Assembly (NCBI GenBank): GCA_907165065.1 | Contig: OU015551.1 | Location: forward strand, 2,418,001-2,482,000 | Origin: Caprimulgus europaeus | Lineage: Eukaryota; Chordata; Aves; Caprimulgiformes; Caprimulgidae | Direction: 5' to 3' | Length of the DNA stretch: 64,000 nucleotides | In this document: one piece after another, positions 36,146 through 46,490 of the stretch | Layout: each line of letters starts with the position of its first letter | Numbering within the stretch: position 1 is the first letter of the stretch | Program-made: the position numbers and the translations under genes | Notes under the pieces: generated by a model | The model's database searches: none | What the model saw: the letters and a program-made list of their open reading frames with translations, nothing else | Told to the model about the DNA's origin: nothing

Positions 36146-37249
36146 TTGGTGCTGGGCTTCTGCAAAACAGAGCTGGTTTTGGAGCTGTCTGGTGGGAAAG
36201 GGTCATCTCATGCAGGATTGAGTTTCCCGCCTGGCAGCAGGCACGGCGCGGCCGGAGAGCTGTGGTCGTATTAATGGATTATCAAAGAATGCAGGAAAAT
36301 AAGGAGCTTTCGGGCTGTTCTCCAGAAGAAAAGCTGAGCACAAACTTTGGCCTTTCATCAAACTGAGGAAGATCTCCAGGTCCATCCCTGGGATGTAACG
36401 TGGCTGTGAGCACCCAGACCCCACCAGGATCTGACCCAAAATTCCCCTCGCAGCCAACCTGGGGCACAGCCCCACGGGTGCTGGTGGTTCAACTTCAGCA
36501 GCTGCATTTTGGGGCTGGAGTAAATGCAGAGGTGGAGCCTGTGGCAGAGGGTGACCTGGAAAGCTGGGATGGCTCCGTGGGTTGCAGCTCCCAGAGCTGT
36601 GTGGTGAGAGCCGAGCAGGGTGCCTGGCACAGCTGGACGTACCCATTTGCCTTGTGAAAAGAAGGATTTTTGTGCTGGCAGAGGAGGTTGTGTGAGGACC
36701 AGGTGTCCTCAGGTGAGACTGCTCCTCTCTGCGCTCCCCATTGCTTCCTCGGCACAGCCTCACACCCACGGGTTTGTACCTACAGCTCCTGCAGCTCCCC
36801 AAGGCCTGGGGTTTGCTGGGTTCCTCTGTCCCTTCCAGAAAGATGGGACAAAGCTGGAGCAGCCTTGTCCTCCCCCTGCCCCCACCCACCTCTGCCTCGC
36901 AGCCAAACCCTGTCCCCACCCATGCAGCTCGCTCTCCTTTTCCAACACTGCTTTGAAGAAGAGGGACAAGCCACCAGTGTGGATTTAACGGGTGATTTTC
37001 CAGACCCAGCTGCCAGTTGGGGTACCCTGAGTGGCAGAGCTGCCTCCTGGCCCTGGGGACATGGGATGTCCATCCTGCCATGCCAAACCAGAGCTGGGGA
37101 CATCTGGAGATGGCTGCATCTCTGCGTTGTGGAGTAGCTGTGATGAGACCAAGTGAAGAGCAGAAGCAGCAAGACTCAGCGGTGGCCAGGCTGGGCAGAG
37201 CCTGGTGTTTCCTTGCTGGAGGGTCACTGTGCCAGCAGGAGCAAGACTT
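36146..37249. other. No gene accepted
   Basis: Unique GC-rich DNA. A 445-codon - strand frame spans 36203-37540, but its translation is P/S/G/R-rich, begins inside a CR1 copy and shows no domain; it is treated as noncoding. Confidence 0.4.
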
Positions 37250-37500
37250 GGACATGTCAACACTCAGACTCAGGCTGGATATAAAGAAGAATTTTTTTAC
37301 CATGAGAAACCCTTGCCCAGGTTGCCCAGGTGGTGGAAGCCCCATCCCTGGAGACATTTCAAGGTTAGGTTGGACAAGGCTCTGAGCAACCTGATCTGGT
37401 TGAAGATGTCCCTGCTCACTGCAGGGGCTTGGTCTAGATGACCTTGAAAGGTCCCCTCCCACACAAACAATTTGATGAGTCCATGCTTCTGTTCTATGAT
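37250..37500 (+). mobile_element. CR1 LINE 3' fragment
   Basis: Sense copy: CAGGCTGGATATAAAGAAGA, then the 3' UTR, ending TTCTGTTCTATGATTG. It extends further 5' than its relative at 32895-33079. It is followed by the second copy of the duplicated block. Confidence 0.93.
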
Positions 37501-37676
37501 TGTACCCAGCTCTGAGCTTCCCAGCACCTCCTGGTGCCATCTCAGTGCTCAGCCAGGCTGCCTTTGGCTCCTCAATGTCCAGAAGGAGGGAGGTGGTGGG
37601 AATATGGATGGAGACAAGAATGAGGCTGCTCCATCTGATGGCAACTACCCAGGCTCAGCTCAGCAGGGCTGGAGCT
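37478..37676 (+). repeat. Duplicated block, copy 2
   Basis: Near-identical to 33050-33243, with a 6-bp insertion (GGAGGG region at about 37583-37590). Flanks diverge after GGGCTGGA. The non-CR1 part is more similar between the copies than the CR1 part is. Confidence 0.9.
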
Positions 37677-37975
37677 GGCGTGGGGTCTCACCAGCTGCTG
37701 GGTCACCCATTCCAGCTCCTTGTAAATGCTTTGCACCCTTGTGTGCAAGCCACCATCTCCAGGCAGCTCAGGGTGCAGGGCACATCCTGGGGCATGGGCA
37801 CCTCTGGGTGCAGGTCTGTGGCCAGGGTGGTTTTAGTGATGGGGGATGTGGGATGGGGCTGAGCCGGTGTGATTGTCCCCGATGTGACCAAGCAGAGCGG
37901 TGGGGGAGCCCCACAGCCGGGGGGGGAGTACGTGTCAACCCCCTTGTGGTTATTTATCATTGCTGGGAACGGGTT
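37677..37975. other. No gene seen
   Basis: Unique DNA. Confidence 0.4.
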
Positions 37976-38190
37976 TAAGATATAAATATAATATATTTAT
38001 TATAAAAATATATTAATATATTAATATATTAATATATTAATATATTTATTTATATATAATATAGTTATATATAATTTTTATATAATATTTATATATAATA
38101 TAATATATATTTATATATAATATAATTTTTATATAATATTTATATATAATATATATAATATTTGTATATTTATATATAATATATAAAAAC
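37976..38190. repeat. AT-rich (TATA/TAATATAT) tract
   Basis: About 210 bp almost wholly A/T with repeated TTAATATA and TATATAATATTTA words, many self-complementary. It could extrude as hairpins. Confidence 0.95.
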
Positions 38191-38649
38191 CAGAAAGATG
38201 GGAGGACACCATCAGCCATGGTCCTGGGTGAGTCACCACTGCGATCCCTCCGTGCACCTCTGGGTTTTTCCTTTCCCCCCACCCCAAACTTCAGCTTTCC
38301 CACAGGTTGGCACATGCACTTGGTGGCTTTTTAGAGCAAGAGAAAGTGAAGGCAAAGCCTGGAATTATTGTTTTTATTCTTGTTTTGCACATCAGAGCTG
38401 GGTTTTAGTCTTTTGAAAGGTCATGGGGGTCACCTTGGTGGGGGCCACCATAACTGGCTGCTGAAACAGGAGGCATTTTTACGTGACGTGCAGTGAAGCT
38501 GAAACCACGCTCCTAAAATTTAATGGGTTTGCAATAAACCAGAGGCCCTTGCTCAGGTGGATGGATCAAGTGTCACAGCCGTGCTCCATCACAGCCCTTT
38601 CCTCCCCAGCACAGGGTGAAGGGGGCTGAGACTCTGGGAGCAGCTCAGG
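38191..38649. other. No gene seen
   Basis: Unique DNA. Confidence 0.4.
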
Positions 38650-38825
38650 GGGTGATGATGAAGGTTGAGCTCTAGGTTGGGTAGTTGAGCTCTAGTTCAT
38701 GTGGTTGAGCTCCAGGTTATGTGTTGGAGCTCTAGTTCATGTGGTTGAGCTCTAGGTCGTGTGGTTGAGCTCCAGATCATGTGTTGGAGCTCTAGGTTGG
38801 GTGGTTGAGCTCCAGGTCATGTGGG
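38650..38825. repeat. 20-bp minisatellite
   Basis: About eight units of a GGTTGAGCTCTAGTTCATGT-like sequence (GAGCTC is constant; CAGGTTAT, TAGGTCGT and TAGGTTGG vary). Confidence 0.9.
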
Positions 38826-39429
38826 GCCCTGTTGCTGCCTGTCCACAGCAGTATTCACCTCTCAAAATGCGCCAACATCAGCTGCTGAAAGCTTCTTGTC
38901 CTGCCAGAGACCCAGCCGCTGCCATCCAACGCGTCACCACAACTGGGGACCATTGCCCACCTCCAAAACCTGTGTCACCTGCTTCACCTGAGGCTGCTCT
39001 TTCTTCATGAGTCCTTTATTCATAGAATCATGGCAAATTCTCCAGATTTTGCAAGCCCTCCAAGAACAAACTGTGATTTTCTCAGTCCTTCACCACTTAG
39101 CACCGATCCCCACCGCCTTGCCGGGCACCGCTGGATGCCGGTGACCATCCCTGGTGCTCGTTCCCCGCTCCTGCTCCCATCTCAACAGAGAAATCAGGAC
39201 TTAAGGCACCAAATTCTGATGACACAAACACACCCAGCAGCCTCCATCACCCTCCCCGTGCCTGGGGGACAGGGACACCAGCTCAACCAGAGAAGGGGAC
39301 GGCACCATCCCCTCCCTCCTTCCCTCTCCCCACCAGCCCCTGCCCCCCAGGCGCCTTTCGCTGCCGGGGCTTTATTGGCGCCGCGTCTCCAGCTCCAGCG
39401 CTTGGTACCCTGGTGGGATCTCATGAGCT
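38826..39429. other. No gene seen
   Basis: Unique DNA; a lone CR1-like tip (TTCATAGAATCATGG) occurs at about 39018. Confidence 0.4.
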
Positions 39430-39620
39430 CACCTCCTTATATGGTGAAACTATTCTTTTCCTAGCTTGGCATTGTTTATAGCCCGGTTGCAAATATTTAA
39501 CCTCTGGGCTGAGTTCTCCAATTATCTTGTAACCTACGGGGCATATAATTACTGTTAATTAACGTGCAATTAACAGCATCCTTTAAAACAAAGCGCTTGC
39601 TGGGGATGAGGCAGCGTTCA
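39430..39620. promoter_or_regulatory. Candidate conserved noncoding element
   Basis: Unique block with GGCATTGTTTATAGCC (forkhead-like), CAAATATTTAACC, CCAATTATCTTG and ACTGTTAATTAACGTGCAAT (HNF1- and homeobox-like). It lies 1.5 kb upstream of NRTN coding exon 1. Enhancer function is inferred from motif density only. Confidence 0.33.
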
Positions 39621-39830
39621 CAGCTTTGCTTCTTTTCTACAAAAACAATAAAAACCTGTCAAATGCCATTTTAAAATAAACATTTTTTTTTTCCACCCCC
39701 TCCCCCCGGTAAATTCTATTTGGCAAATGTTGTTAAACTGGGATTGGGTTGGGGTTTGGGGGTTTTTTTTTCCTTTCTCTCTTTTTTTTTTTCCCCCCCT
39801 CCTCATGGAAAATTTATTTTGAAAGGAGAA

Positions 39831-39910
39831 ATGTTTGGAGTTTGAAATGTTTGGAGTTTGAAATGTTTGGAGTTTGAAATGTTTGGAGTTTGAAATGTTT
39901 GGAGTTTGCA
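39831..39910. repeat. 16-bp repeat, five copies
   Basis: ATGTTTGGAGTTTGAA repeated almost perfectly five times. Confidence 0.95.
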
Positions 39911-40689
39911 AGGAGCTGAAATAAAATAAATTATAAAATAATTTTAAAAAAGAGGGACCAGGAGGTGGCTGGAATTCCGTGCTGCTTCCCAGAGTCTTTG
40001 CTGGGGGTTGAATCACTGCGAGCCCATTGATGGGGGCACCGACCCGATTCCCATCACTCATCCAATCCCACTGGATCCCATCTGCTCTGGATGGAGAAAT
40101 GGAATGGGGTAAGGTAAGGAAGGAAGGTGCCACCAGGTTGTTTTTGTTAATTCTTTGAGGAACTTCTGGGCTATGACCCTGGCTGATCCACCTCAGCCAG
40201 GTGTCCAGTGCCACCATGAGCTGTGCTGGGCTGGTCCAGCTGCCCCATTCATTTTTTTTCTGAGTTTTTCATGGTTTTGACTGGTTTTGGTGGACTGGTT
40301 GTGTTGGTGGGGAGGGATTTGGGCAGGAGTGGACTCATGATGCTCCGTGCACCTCGGTGAGGAGGGGACATCAAACCGCACTGGGGCTCTGCGAGGGCGC
40401 GGGGAGGACGATGGAGCTGGGGGCTCCTTCCACTGCTCGCCCCGTCCCGAGGAGGGGATGTGTGGGGAGATGTCACAGGCTGCCATGGCAGGAGTTTGTC
40501 TGTCCTTTACTTGCAGCTGCCTCCTGTGACGTTGGCCCCTGGTGGGAGGAAACCTGGCCAGAGCACGGGGAGGTGGACATCCACCCGCCCAGCCAGGCTG
40601 CGTGCCGTTGGGGATGGATTGGCCGAGGACACCACTTTGTCCCCATTGCCACCACCAGCCCTGAGCCACACTTGCCTGCTGTGACCTTT
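39911..40689. other. No gene seen
   Basis: Unique DNA. Confidence 0.4.
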
Positions 40690-40926
40690 CCTCTTTGCCC
40701 TGGGGTCTGAGGAAGGATTTCTTTGCTGAAAGGGTTCTGAGGCATTGGAAGGGGTTGCCCAGGGCAGTGGTGGAGTCCCCATCCCTGGAGGGATGGAAGA
40801 GTCGTGTAGACACAGTGCTGAGGGACATGGGTCAGTGGGGACTGGTCAGTGTTGGGTTCATGGTTGGACTCGATGAGCTTAAAGGGCTTTTCCAATCCAG
40901 GTGATTCTGGGATTCTGTGTGATTCT
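40690..40926 (+). mobile_element. CR1 LINE 3' fragment upstream of NRTN coding exon 1
   Basis: Sense CR1: the + strand reads [20 protein letters not shown], then the 3' UTR and TGATTCTGGGATTCTGTGTG. Same subfamily as 764-985 and 16604-16862. It ends about 200 bp before the exon acceptor. Confidence 0.94.
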
Positions 40927-41110
40927 GGATCTCCATGCCTCAATTTCCCTGTTGCAACCCTGAACTCGTCTTGGGAGGGTGGAGGGGATGAGCTGGAGCC
41001 AAGGGGACACTGGTGATCCCTTGGGAGATGTTCATCCAACCCAGGCCATGGGGCTGGAGGGAGGGGAGAGGGGCCCGCAGGCGAAGGGCGCGTAATAAGG
41101 ATCTTTGTTT

Positions 41111-41151
41111 TGCCTGTTTTGCAGAGTTTCAATGTTCTGACTTGCTCTAAG
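41111..41151 (+). promoter_or_regulatory. NRTN: Splice acceptor and 5' leader of NRTN coding exon 1
   Basis: A polypyrimidine run ends in TGCCTGTTTTGCAG (AG at 41123-41124), so the exon would start at 41125 and the leader would continue from an upstream exon. The 27-nt leader contains a two-codon uORF, ATG TTC TGA, at 41132-41140. The main ATG at 41152 has A at -3, an adequate start context. Confidence 0.65.
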
Positions 41152-41392
41152 ATGAAGGTATGGAAGTTTGCAGCCATTGCATCGATGCTCCTCAGTTCCA
41201 TGTTATCCATTTTAGTTTGTAGAGACATGTTCAGCGGAAGCCGGAAATACAGCCCCTCGCCTTCCTCGCCGTCCTCCTCACGGGCATCTTCCTCTTCCTC
41301 CTCCTCCTCCTCCTCCTCCTCCTCCTCGCTGCCAGCGGCTCGGCGGAGATCCCCACGGGCCCTTCAACGCCACAGCTCGCTGCTCTCCCAGT
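41152..41392 (+). CDS. NRTN: Neurturin, coding exon 1 (signal peptide and propeptide)
   Basis: Neurturin is a secreted ligand of the GDNF family; it binds GFRalpha2 and signals through the RET kinase to support neurons, notably parasympathetic and enteric ones. This exon gives residues 1-80 and the first base of codon 81. Residues 1-24 (MKVWKFAAIASMLLSSML...) form a signal peptide recognisably like mammalian NRTN. The propeptide then becomes serine-rich, with 14 consecutive serines at 46-59 (41287-41328), which I do not recall from mammalian NRTN and which makes the precursor longer. The donor follows T41392 (GTAAGC). Joining to 43624 recreates SQYSSLL, which aligns with AQYRALL of mammalian neurturin and confirms the splice and phase. 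The ATG chosen is the only one that places the hydrophobic segment at the N-terminus. Confidence 0.93.
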
Positions 41393-41569
41393 GTAAGCGG
41401 CCGCGCCCCCGCCCCGGGGCCACCGTCCCTCCCCGCGCCCGCAGGATCCCACCCCAAAAACCCCGCTGGTTTTCACCAACCCCAAACCGTGGTGCAAGCA
41501 AGTCAGCCCTCCACGTAGGGACCCCGAGTGCAAACAGCTCATCTGAATGCAAGAAAAAAAAAAGCTGCT

Positions 41570-42045
41570 TTTTTAAGCTCCAAATGTGCTTTTTAATTTT
41601 TTGATTTTAAAAAAAAAATTATTTTTTAATTTTTAATTATTTTTTATTTCTAATTATTTTTAATTTTTAATTATTTTTTATTTTTAAATTATTTTTTATT
41701 TCTAATTATTTTTATTTTTTAATTATTTTTTATTTTTAATTTATTTTTTATTTCTAATTATTTTTAGGTTTTAATTATTTTTTAATTTTTAATTATTTTT
41801 TATTTCTAATTATTTTTAGGTTTTAATTATTTTAAAATTTTTAATTATTTTTTATTTCTAATTATTTTTAGGTTTTAATTATTTTTTAATTTTAAATTAT
41901 TTTTTATTTCTAATTATTTTTAGTTTTTACTTATTTTTAATTTTTTAATTATTTTTTATTTCTAATTATTTTTAGTTTTTAATTGTTTTTATTAAAAAAA
42001 ATAAAAATAATTTTTAAAATTTTTTTAAAATTTTTTTTAAGATTT
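41570..42045. repeat. AT-rich tandem repeat in the NRTN intron
   Basis: A unit of about 38-45 bp built from TAATTATTTTTTATTTC and TAATTATTTTTAGGTTT words repeats roughly ten times, almost entirely A/T. It starts about 180 bp after the exon 1 donor. Confidence 0.93.
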
Positions 42046-43083
42046 GTGCCCTATTTTCACACTTGCAAAATGTCAAACAGGAGCTGACCACGAGGGGACC
42101 GGCCCCGCTCCGCGGGGAGGCAGCGGTTTCCCCCACAGCGCCGCTCGCCCCTGCACCTTGGCAGCCTGCTCCAAACCTCCGGCGGGTTTGTTTGGATTCC
42201 AACCCAGAAGAACTTCTTTTTTTGGGGATGAACGTTTGAAATCGATGACAAGTTGTCAAATTACACTTTCCTCTCTCTTTCCTGTGGTTCCTCTGGCGCT
42301 GAGCTGGGCTCATCCCGGCTTTAGGGTTGGGACAACGGGACTTGGATGCTGCCAGCGGTGGTTGGGGACAGTTTCTGTGTTGGCTGCTGGTCTTGGAGGA
42401 CAACCCTTCCACCCAGGCCATGGGGAACGGTGCAGATATGGAATTTATTGGTGTTTCTCCCCAATCCCAACACCATTTTTTCTGCAGCATCATCTCTGGG
42501 TCAGGACCATGTGGTTTCCCACTGATTTTTTTTTTGCACGTTGAGGTGATGCCACCAAGGAGCGACGCTGGCATCACCAATTCCTGATGGGATGCTCTTT
42601 GCAGGAGCTTCCTCCTCATGGTATCCCAACCCTGGTGCCAGTGTCTGGACGTGCCAGAGGAGCTCGGCTGCACCGTTCCTTGGCCACAGCCACCTGGAAC
42701 CACGAGGGTGGCAGGAGTTAGTTATGGGTTGGGGTTTTTCCCCCATAAACAGTTGACTTTCAGGGTTGACATTGTGCAGCAGGAGGAGCTGCTGGGACAG
42801 CTCCAGGCAGGGGGGAGATGGGAGGGAGTAAAAAATAAGGCAGAAGAGAGAAAGGGCTGAAGGTGGCTTGGCCATGGCCACCACCCTGGGGTTTCCAAGG
42901 CCATAGGGATCTCTGGCCTTGGGATTTGGATTTGAAAGCCTGTGGGCACCTCATGCACATCTCAAAGGTGGCATCTGGGAGACGCTGTGGTTGGACCACA
43001 CGTTGTGGGGCTGCAGGGCTGAACTTTGCCATTTTTGCAATTGGTACCAGGTGTGGAGGGAGCTGGGAGCCAGCACTGGGGGA
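42046..43083. other. Intron between NRTN coding exons; no gene seen
   Basis: Unique intronic DNA without recognised elements. Confidence 0.45.
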
Positions 43084-43562
43084 TGGCCACCACCTCAGGG
43101 GACCTCCACCCAGGGGGATACCCACCCACCCCAAGGGACCTCCATCCGGGGAGACATCCAACTGGCATGGTGGACCTCCAACCTGGAGGACAGTCACCAG
43201 CCAAAGGGACATCCATCCTAGTGGACATTCACCTGACCAGGGGGAACTTCCATCTTGGGGGATATCCACCTGGCCAGGTGGACCTCCATCCTGAGGGACA
43301 TCCACCCACTCCAAGGGACCTCCATCCTGGGGGACATCCACCTGCCCCAGGGGACCTCCATCCTGGTGGACATTCACCTGACCAGGGGGAACTTCCATCC
43401 TGGGGGATATTCACCTGCCCCAGGGGACCTCCATCCCAGTGGACATTCACCTGACTGGGGGGAACTTCCATCCTGGGAGATATCCACCTGGCCAGTTGGA
43501 CCTCCACCTCTGGTGGACATCCAAGTGGCATGGTGGACCTCCAGTTTGGAGGACAGCCACCC
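43084..43562. repeat. 36-bp minisatellite abutting NRTN exon 2
   Basis: About 13 units of roughly 36 bp, GGGACCTCCATCCTGGGG plus GACATCCACCTGCCCCAG, with blocks of variants (CTGACCAGGGGGAACTTCC, CTGGCATGGTGGACCTCC) suggesting higher-order duplication. It ends about 60 bp before the exon 2 acceptor. The frames it keeps open on both strands are not accepted as protein-coding. Confidence 0.93.
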
Positions 43563-43623
43563 TCTTTGAGGAACGTCCCCCACCCTGCAGGACACCCGCT
43601 CACATCCATCCCTTCTGTTGCAG

Positions 43624-44072
43624 ACAGCAGCTTGTTGGAGAGCTACACGGAGGGGGAGATCCGGCAGCTGATCTCGGCGCTGGTGGAACGTTACAGCCAG
43701 GCCATGAACTCGGGTGGCCACGAGCTGCAGCTCTTCCCCCGGGCCGGCAGCCGCAGGAAGCGCGCCCGCGCTCGCCACAAGCCCTGCGCGCTGCAGGAGC
43801 TGGAGGTGAGCATCAGCGAGCTGGGCCTGGGCTACGAGTCCGACGAGACCGTGCTGTTCCGCTACTGCAGCGGCACCTGCGAGGCGGCCGTGCGGAGCTA
43901 CGACCTCTCGCTGAAAAGCATGAGGAGCAAGAGGAGGATCAAGAAGGAGAAGGTCAGGGCACGACCTTGCTGCCGGCCGTTGGCCTACGACGACGACGTC
44001 TCCTTCTTGGACGCCTACAACCGCTACTACACCGTCAACGAGCTCTCGGCCAAGGAGTGTGGCTGCGTGTGA
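43624..44072 (+). CDS. NRTN: Neurturin, coding exon 2 (propeptide end and mature cystine-knot factor)
   Basis: The exon follows the acceptor CTTCTGTTGCAG and supplies the rest of codon 81 through the stop TGA at 44070-44072. The joined frame is 690 nt, 229 residues, against about 197 in human. A furin-type site RRKR at 124-127 releases a 102-residue mature protein, the same length as human neurturin. The seven TGF-beta-superfamily cysteines are all present: C135, C162, C166, C196, C197, C226 and C228, so the cystine knot and the intermolecular disulfide should form. ELGLGYESDETVLFRYCSG is a hallmark stretch of the family. The basic heel (KSMRSKRRIKKEKVRAR, 178-194) corresponds to the heparan-sulfate-binding region of mammalian NRTN. 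It acts outside the cell as a disulfide-linked dimer. The frame is intact and appears functional. Confidence 0.97.
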
Positions 44073-44400
44073 AGGGCCGGGGCTCCCCCCCGGGAGGAAG
44101 GGGTGGGAGAGGTGATGCCCCAGCCCCAAAACCCCGCTGGGCACCAGGCAGAGGGACCAGGGGCTGCGATGGGGGCAGAGGGACCAGCCCCAGACCTCTG
44201 GCTGGAGAAGGAGGAGGAGAGACTGAGCTGCTGGTGGGTCCCTCGGTGTCACCGTCCCGCTTGCTGCAGCAGGACTAGAGACGTGGCTGGCGGTGCCGGC
44301 GGAGGCTGCGGCTGCCGGAGCGGTGACGGCTGCGTGTGGCTGTTGTCCCCCCGCCGAGGGTGGCCCAGGTGTCCCTGTCACAGAGGGTGACAGTGGGTGT
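44073..44400 (+). other. NRTN: NRTN 3' UTR, proximal part
   Basis: Sequence directly after the stop, GC-rich and without a polyadenylation signal before the minisatellite begins. It is presumably transcribed as 3' UTR. Confidence 0.6.
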
Positions 44401-45325
44401 GCGAGATGCAGAGGGTGTGTCCCACACTGGGGGTGTGCGGGGTGGTTACGTGTCCCCCGCACGGGGTGTGTGATGGCGCAGAGGGGGTGTCCCCTCACGG
44501 GGTGTGCCACGCGGCAGAGGGACGGGTGTTGGGTGTGCCACACGCGCCGGGGCGTTGCACGGACCGGGTGGTTGTGCACAGGGGGTGCTGTGTGGGTGTT
44601 TCTGTGTATGGCGGGGTGCTGGGGGTGCGTGGTACCGGACAGGGTGTGCTGCACCCATGGGGTGTGTTATGGGGTGTGCTGCACCCATGGGCTTTAAGTG
44701 TATTTTGGGGTGTGCTGCACCCATGGGTGTGTGTTACGGGGTGTGCTGCACCCATGGGTGTGTGTTATGGGGTGTGCTGCACCCATGGGGTGTGTTATGG
44801 GGTGTGCTGCACCCATAGGGGGTGTGTTACAGGGTGTACTACACCCATGGGTGTGTGTTATGGGGTGTGTTATGGGGTGTGCTGCACCCATGGGGTGTGT
44901 GTTATGGGGTGTACTGCACCCATGGGGTGTGTTATGGGGTGTGTTGCACCCAGTGTGTGTATTACGGGGTGTGCTGCACCCACTCTGTGTGTGTGTGTGT
45001 GTGTTATGGGGTGTGTTTTGGGGTGTGCTGCACCCATGGGGTGTGTGTTACAGGGTGTACTGCACCCATGGGTGTGTGTTATGGGGTGTGCTGCACCCAT
45101 GGGGTGTGTGTTATGGGGCGTGCTGCACCCATGGGTGTGTGTTATGGGGTGTACTGCACCCATGAGTGTGTGTTATGGGGTGTGCTGCACCCATGGGGTG
45201 TGTGTTATGGGGCGTGCTGCACCCATGGGGTGTGTGAGTGTGTTATGGGGTGTGCTGCACCCACAGTGTGTGTGTTTTGGGGTGTGCTGCACCCACGAGC
45301 TGTGTTCCGGGGTGTGTTACAGGCA
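44400..45325. repeat. 30-bp GT-rich minisatellite downstream of NRTN
   Basis: From about 44640 there are some 20 units near 30 bp built from GTGTGTTATGGGGTGTGCTG and CACCCATGGG; units at 44400-44640 are more degenerate. The array starts about 330 bp (degenerate part) after the NRTN stop. If the 3' UTR runs through it, the mRNA carries a long GU-rich repeat with complementary CACCCATGGGGTG hairpins. Confidence 0.94.
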
Positions 45326-46312
45326 CGGGGTGCATTAGGCAGCTGCGGGTGCCCCGTGTTGCCCCAGGATGGGGGGGTTGAGCCCTGTGGTCTGGACCTG
45401 CCCCGTGTGGAGGTTCCTCAGGGTTTTGTCACTGCTGTGCTGGGGTCCCAGGGGCACTTTGCACCCCACACCCCGTGTCTGGGAGCAGAGATGCACCGAC
45501 AGTGTCTGCGCTCGGGGAAAGGCTCTGGCTCCGCTCCCCACACCCGCTGGTGCCCCCTTTGCCATCACCCCACTCCCCACAGCTCTGGGCTTTTCTTCTT
45601 AAAACTCACGCTAATCTGAATTAACTGGATTAACCCCCCTGCGGGCAGCTGGGCTGGAGACCTGTCACCACCAGGGAGGTGACAGAGCCTCACGAGGCCA
45701 CCAGCCATGCCGTGGCACTCGCCACCCTCGGCTGGGTTTGGAGCTTGGGCGGGAGCATCCCATGATTTGGCATCTCCCAGCGAATCTCCCAGCACGTGGG
45801 TGTCGCCCGTCGCCTCGGCGGGGCTGGAGCCGTGCGGGAGAGGGGGCTCGGGGCGGGGCTTTGGCTCTAAATTCCCATTTACAGCAGTGTCACTTTTGTT
45901 TACTCTGCGGAGAAATAAATGAGCCCGCAGACTTGGGCATCCTCCGGGCAGGCGGGATGTGGTGCCTGGGATTGATGGATTTTCTCCCCTTGGCCCTTTT
46001 CCCAGAAAAAAAGAAAAAGAGAAAAAAAAGAAAAAGAGAAAAAAAAAAAGCAAATTATAAACAGAAGGAGAATATTTGGTGTCATGTCCTGGGCATTAAC
46101 CAGCGCGAGGGATAACGCTTCACTTGTTACCCCCTGATCACAGCCATGTCCCAGCTCCTCCATCCAGCTAAACAGGGGGGGATAAACTCCTGCGTGCCTT
46201 CATCCCAGTGGGACAGTGATGAGGAGGAGTGAGGTGACCCCAGCAGCTGAGGGGTGCTGCTGCTGTAAGGTTTTGGGGAGCAGGTTGGCATCTTCCAGGC
46301 TTGGAGAGCTTG
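45326..46312. other. No separate gene; contains an early AATAAA
   Basis: Unique DNA downstream of NRTN. AATAAA occurs in GAGAAATAAATGAGCC at about 45914 on the + strand and could be a proximal polyadenylation signal for NRTN. A purine tract (AAAAAGAAAAAGAG) lies at 46006-46050. Confidence 0.4.
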
Positions 46313-46490
46313 ATTTGGGATGGGAGACAACTGAGATTGGGATGGGAGACAACTCTGATTGGGATGGGGGACAACTCTGATTGGGATGGGGGACAATTCA
46401 GATTGGGATGGGGGACAATTCAGACTGGGATGGGGGACAGCTGGAATTGGGACAGGGGACAGCTCAGATTGGGATGGGAGACAGCTCTCC
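46313..46490. repeat. 22-bp minisatellite
   Basis: About eight units of GATTGGGATGGGGGACAACT-like sequence. Confidence 0.93.

Noticed and set aside
36203-37540. 445-codon - strand open frame
   Set aside because: Starts within a CR1 copy and the duplicated block, is P/S/G/R-rich, shows no domain; probably chance in stop-poor GC-rich DNA.
43374-44654. 426-codon frame antisense to NRTN exon 2
   Set aside because: Shadow of the NRTN coding strand and of the flanking minisatellite; no domain or start context.
44397-45619. Long frames reading GVCYGVCCTH repeats
   Set aside because: Minisatellite translation downstream of the NRTN stop; no independent gene support.
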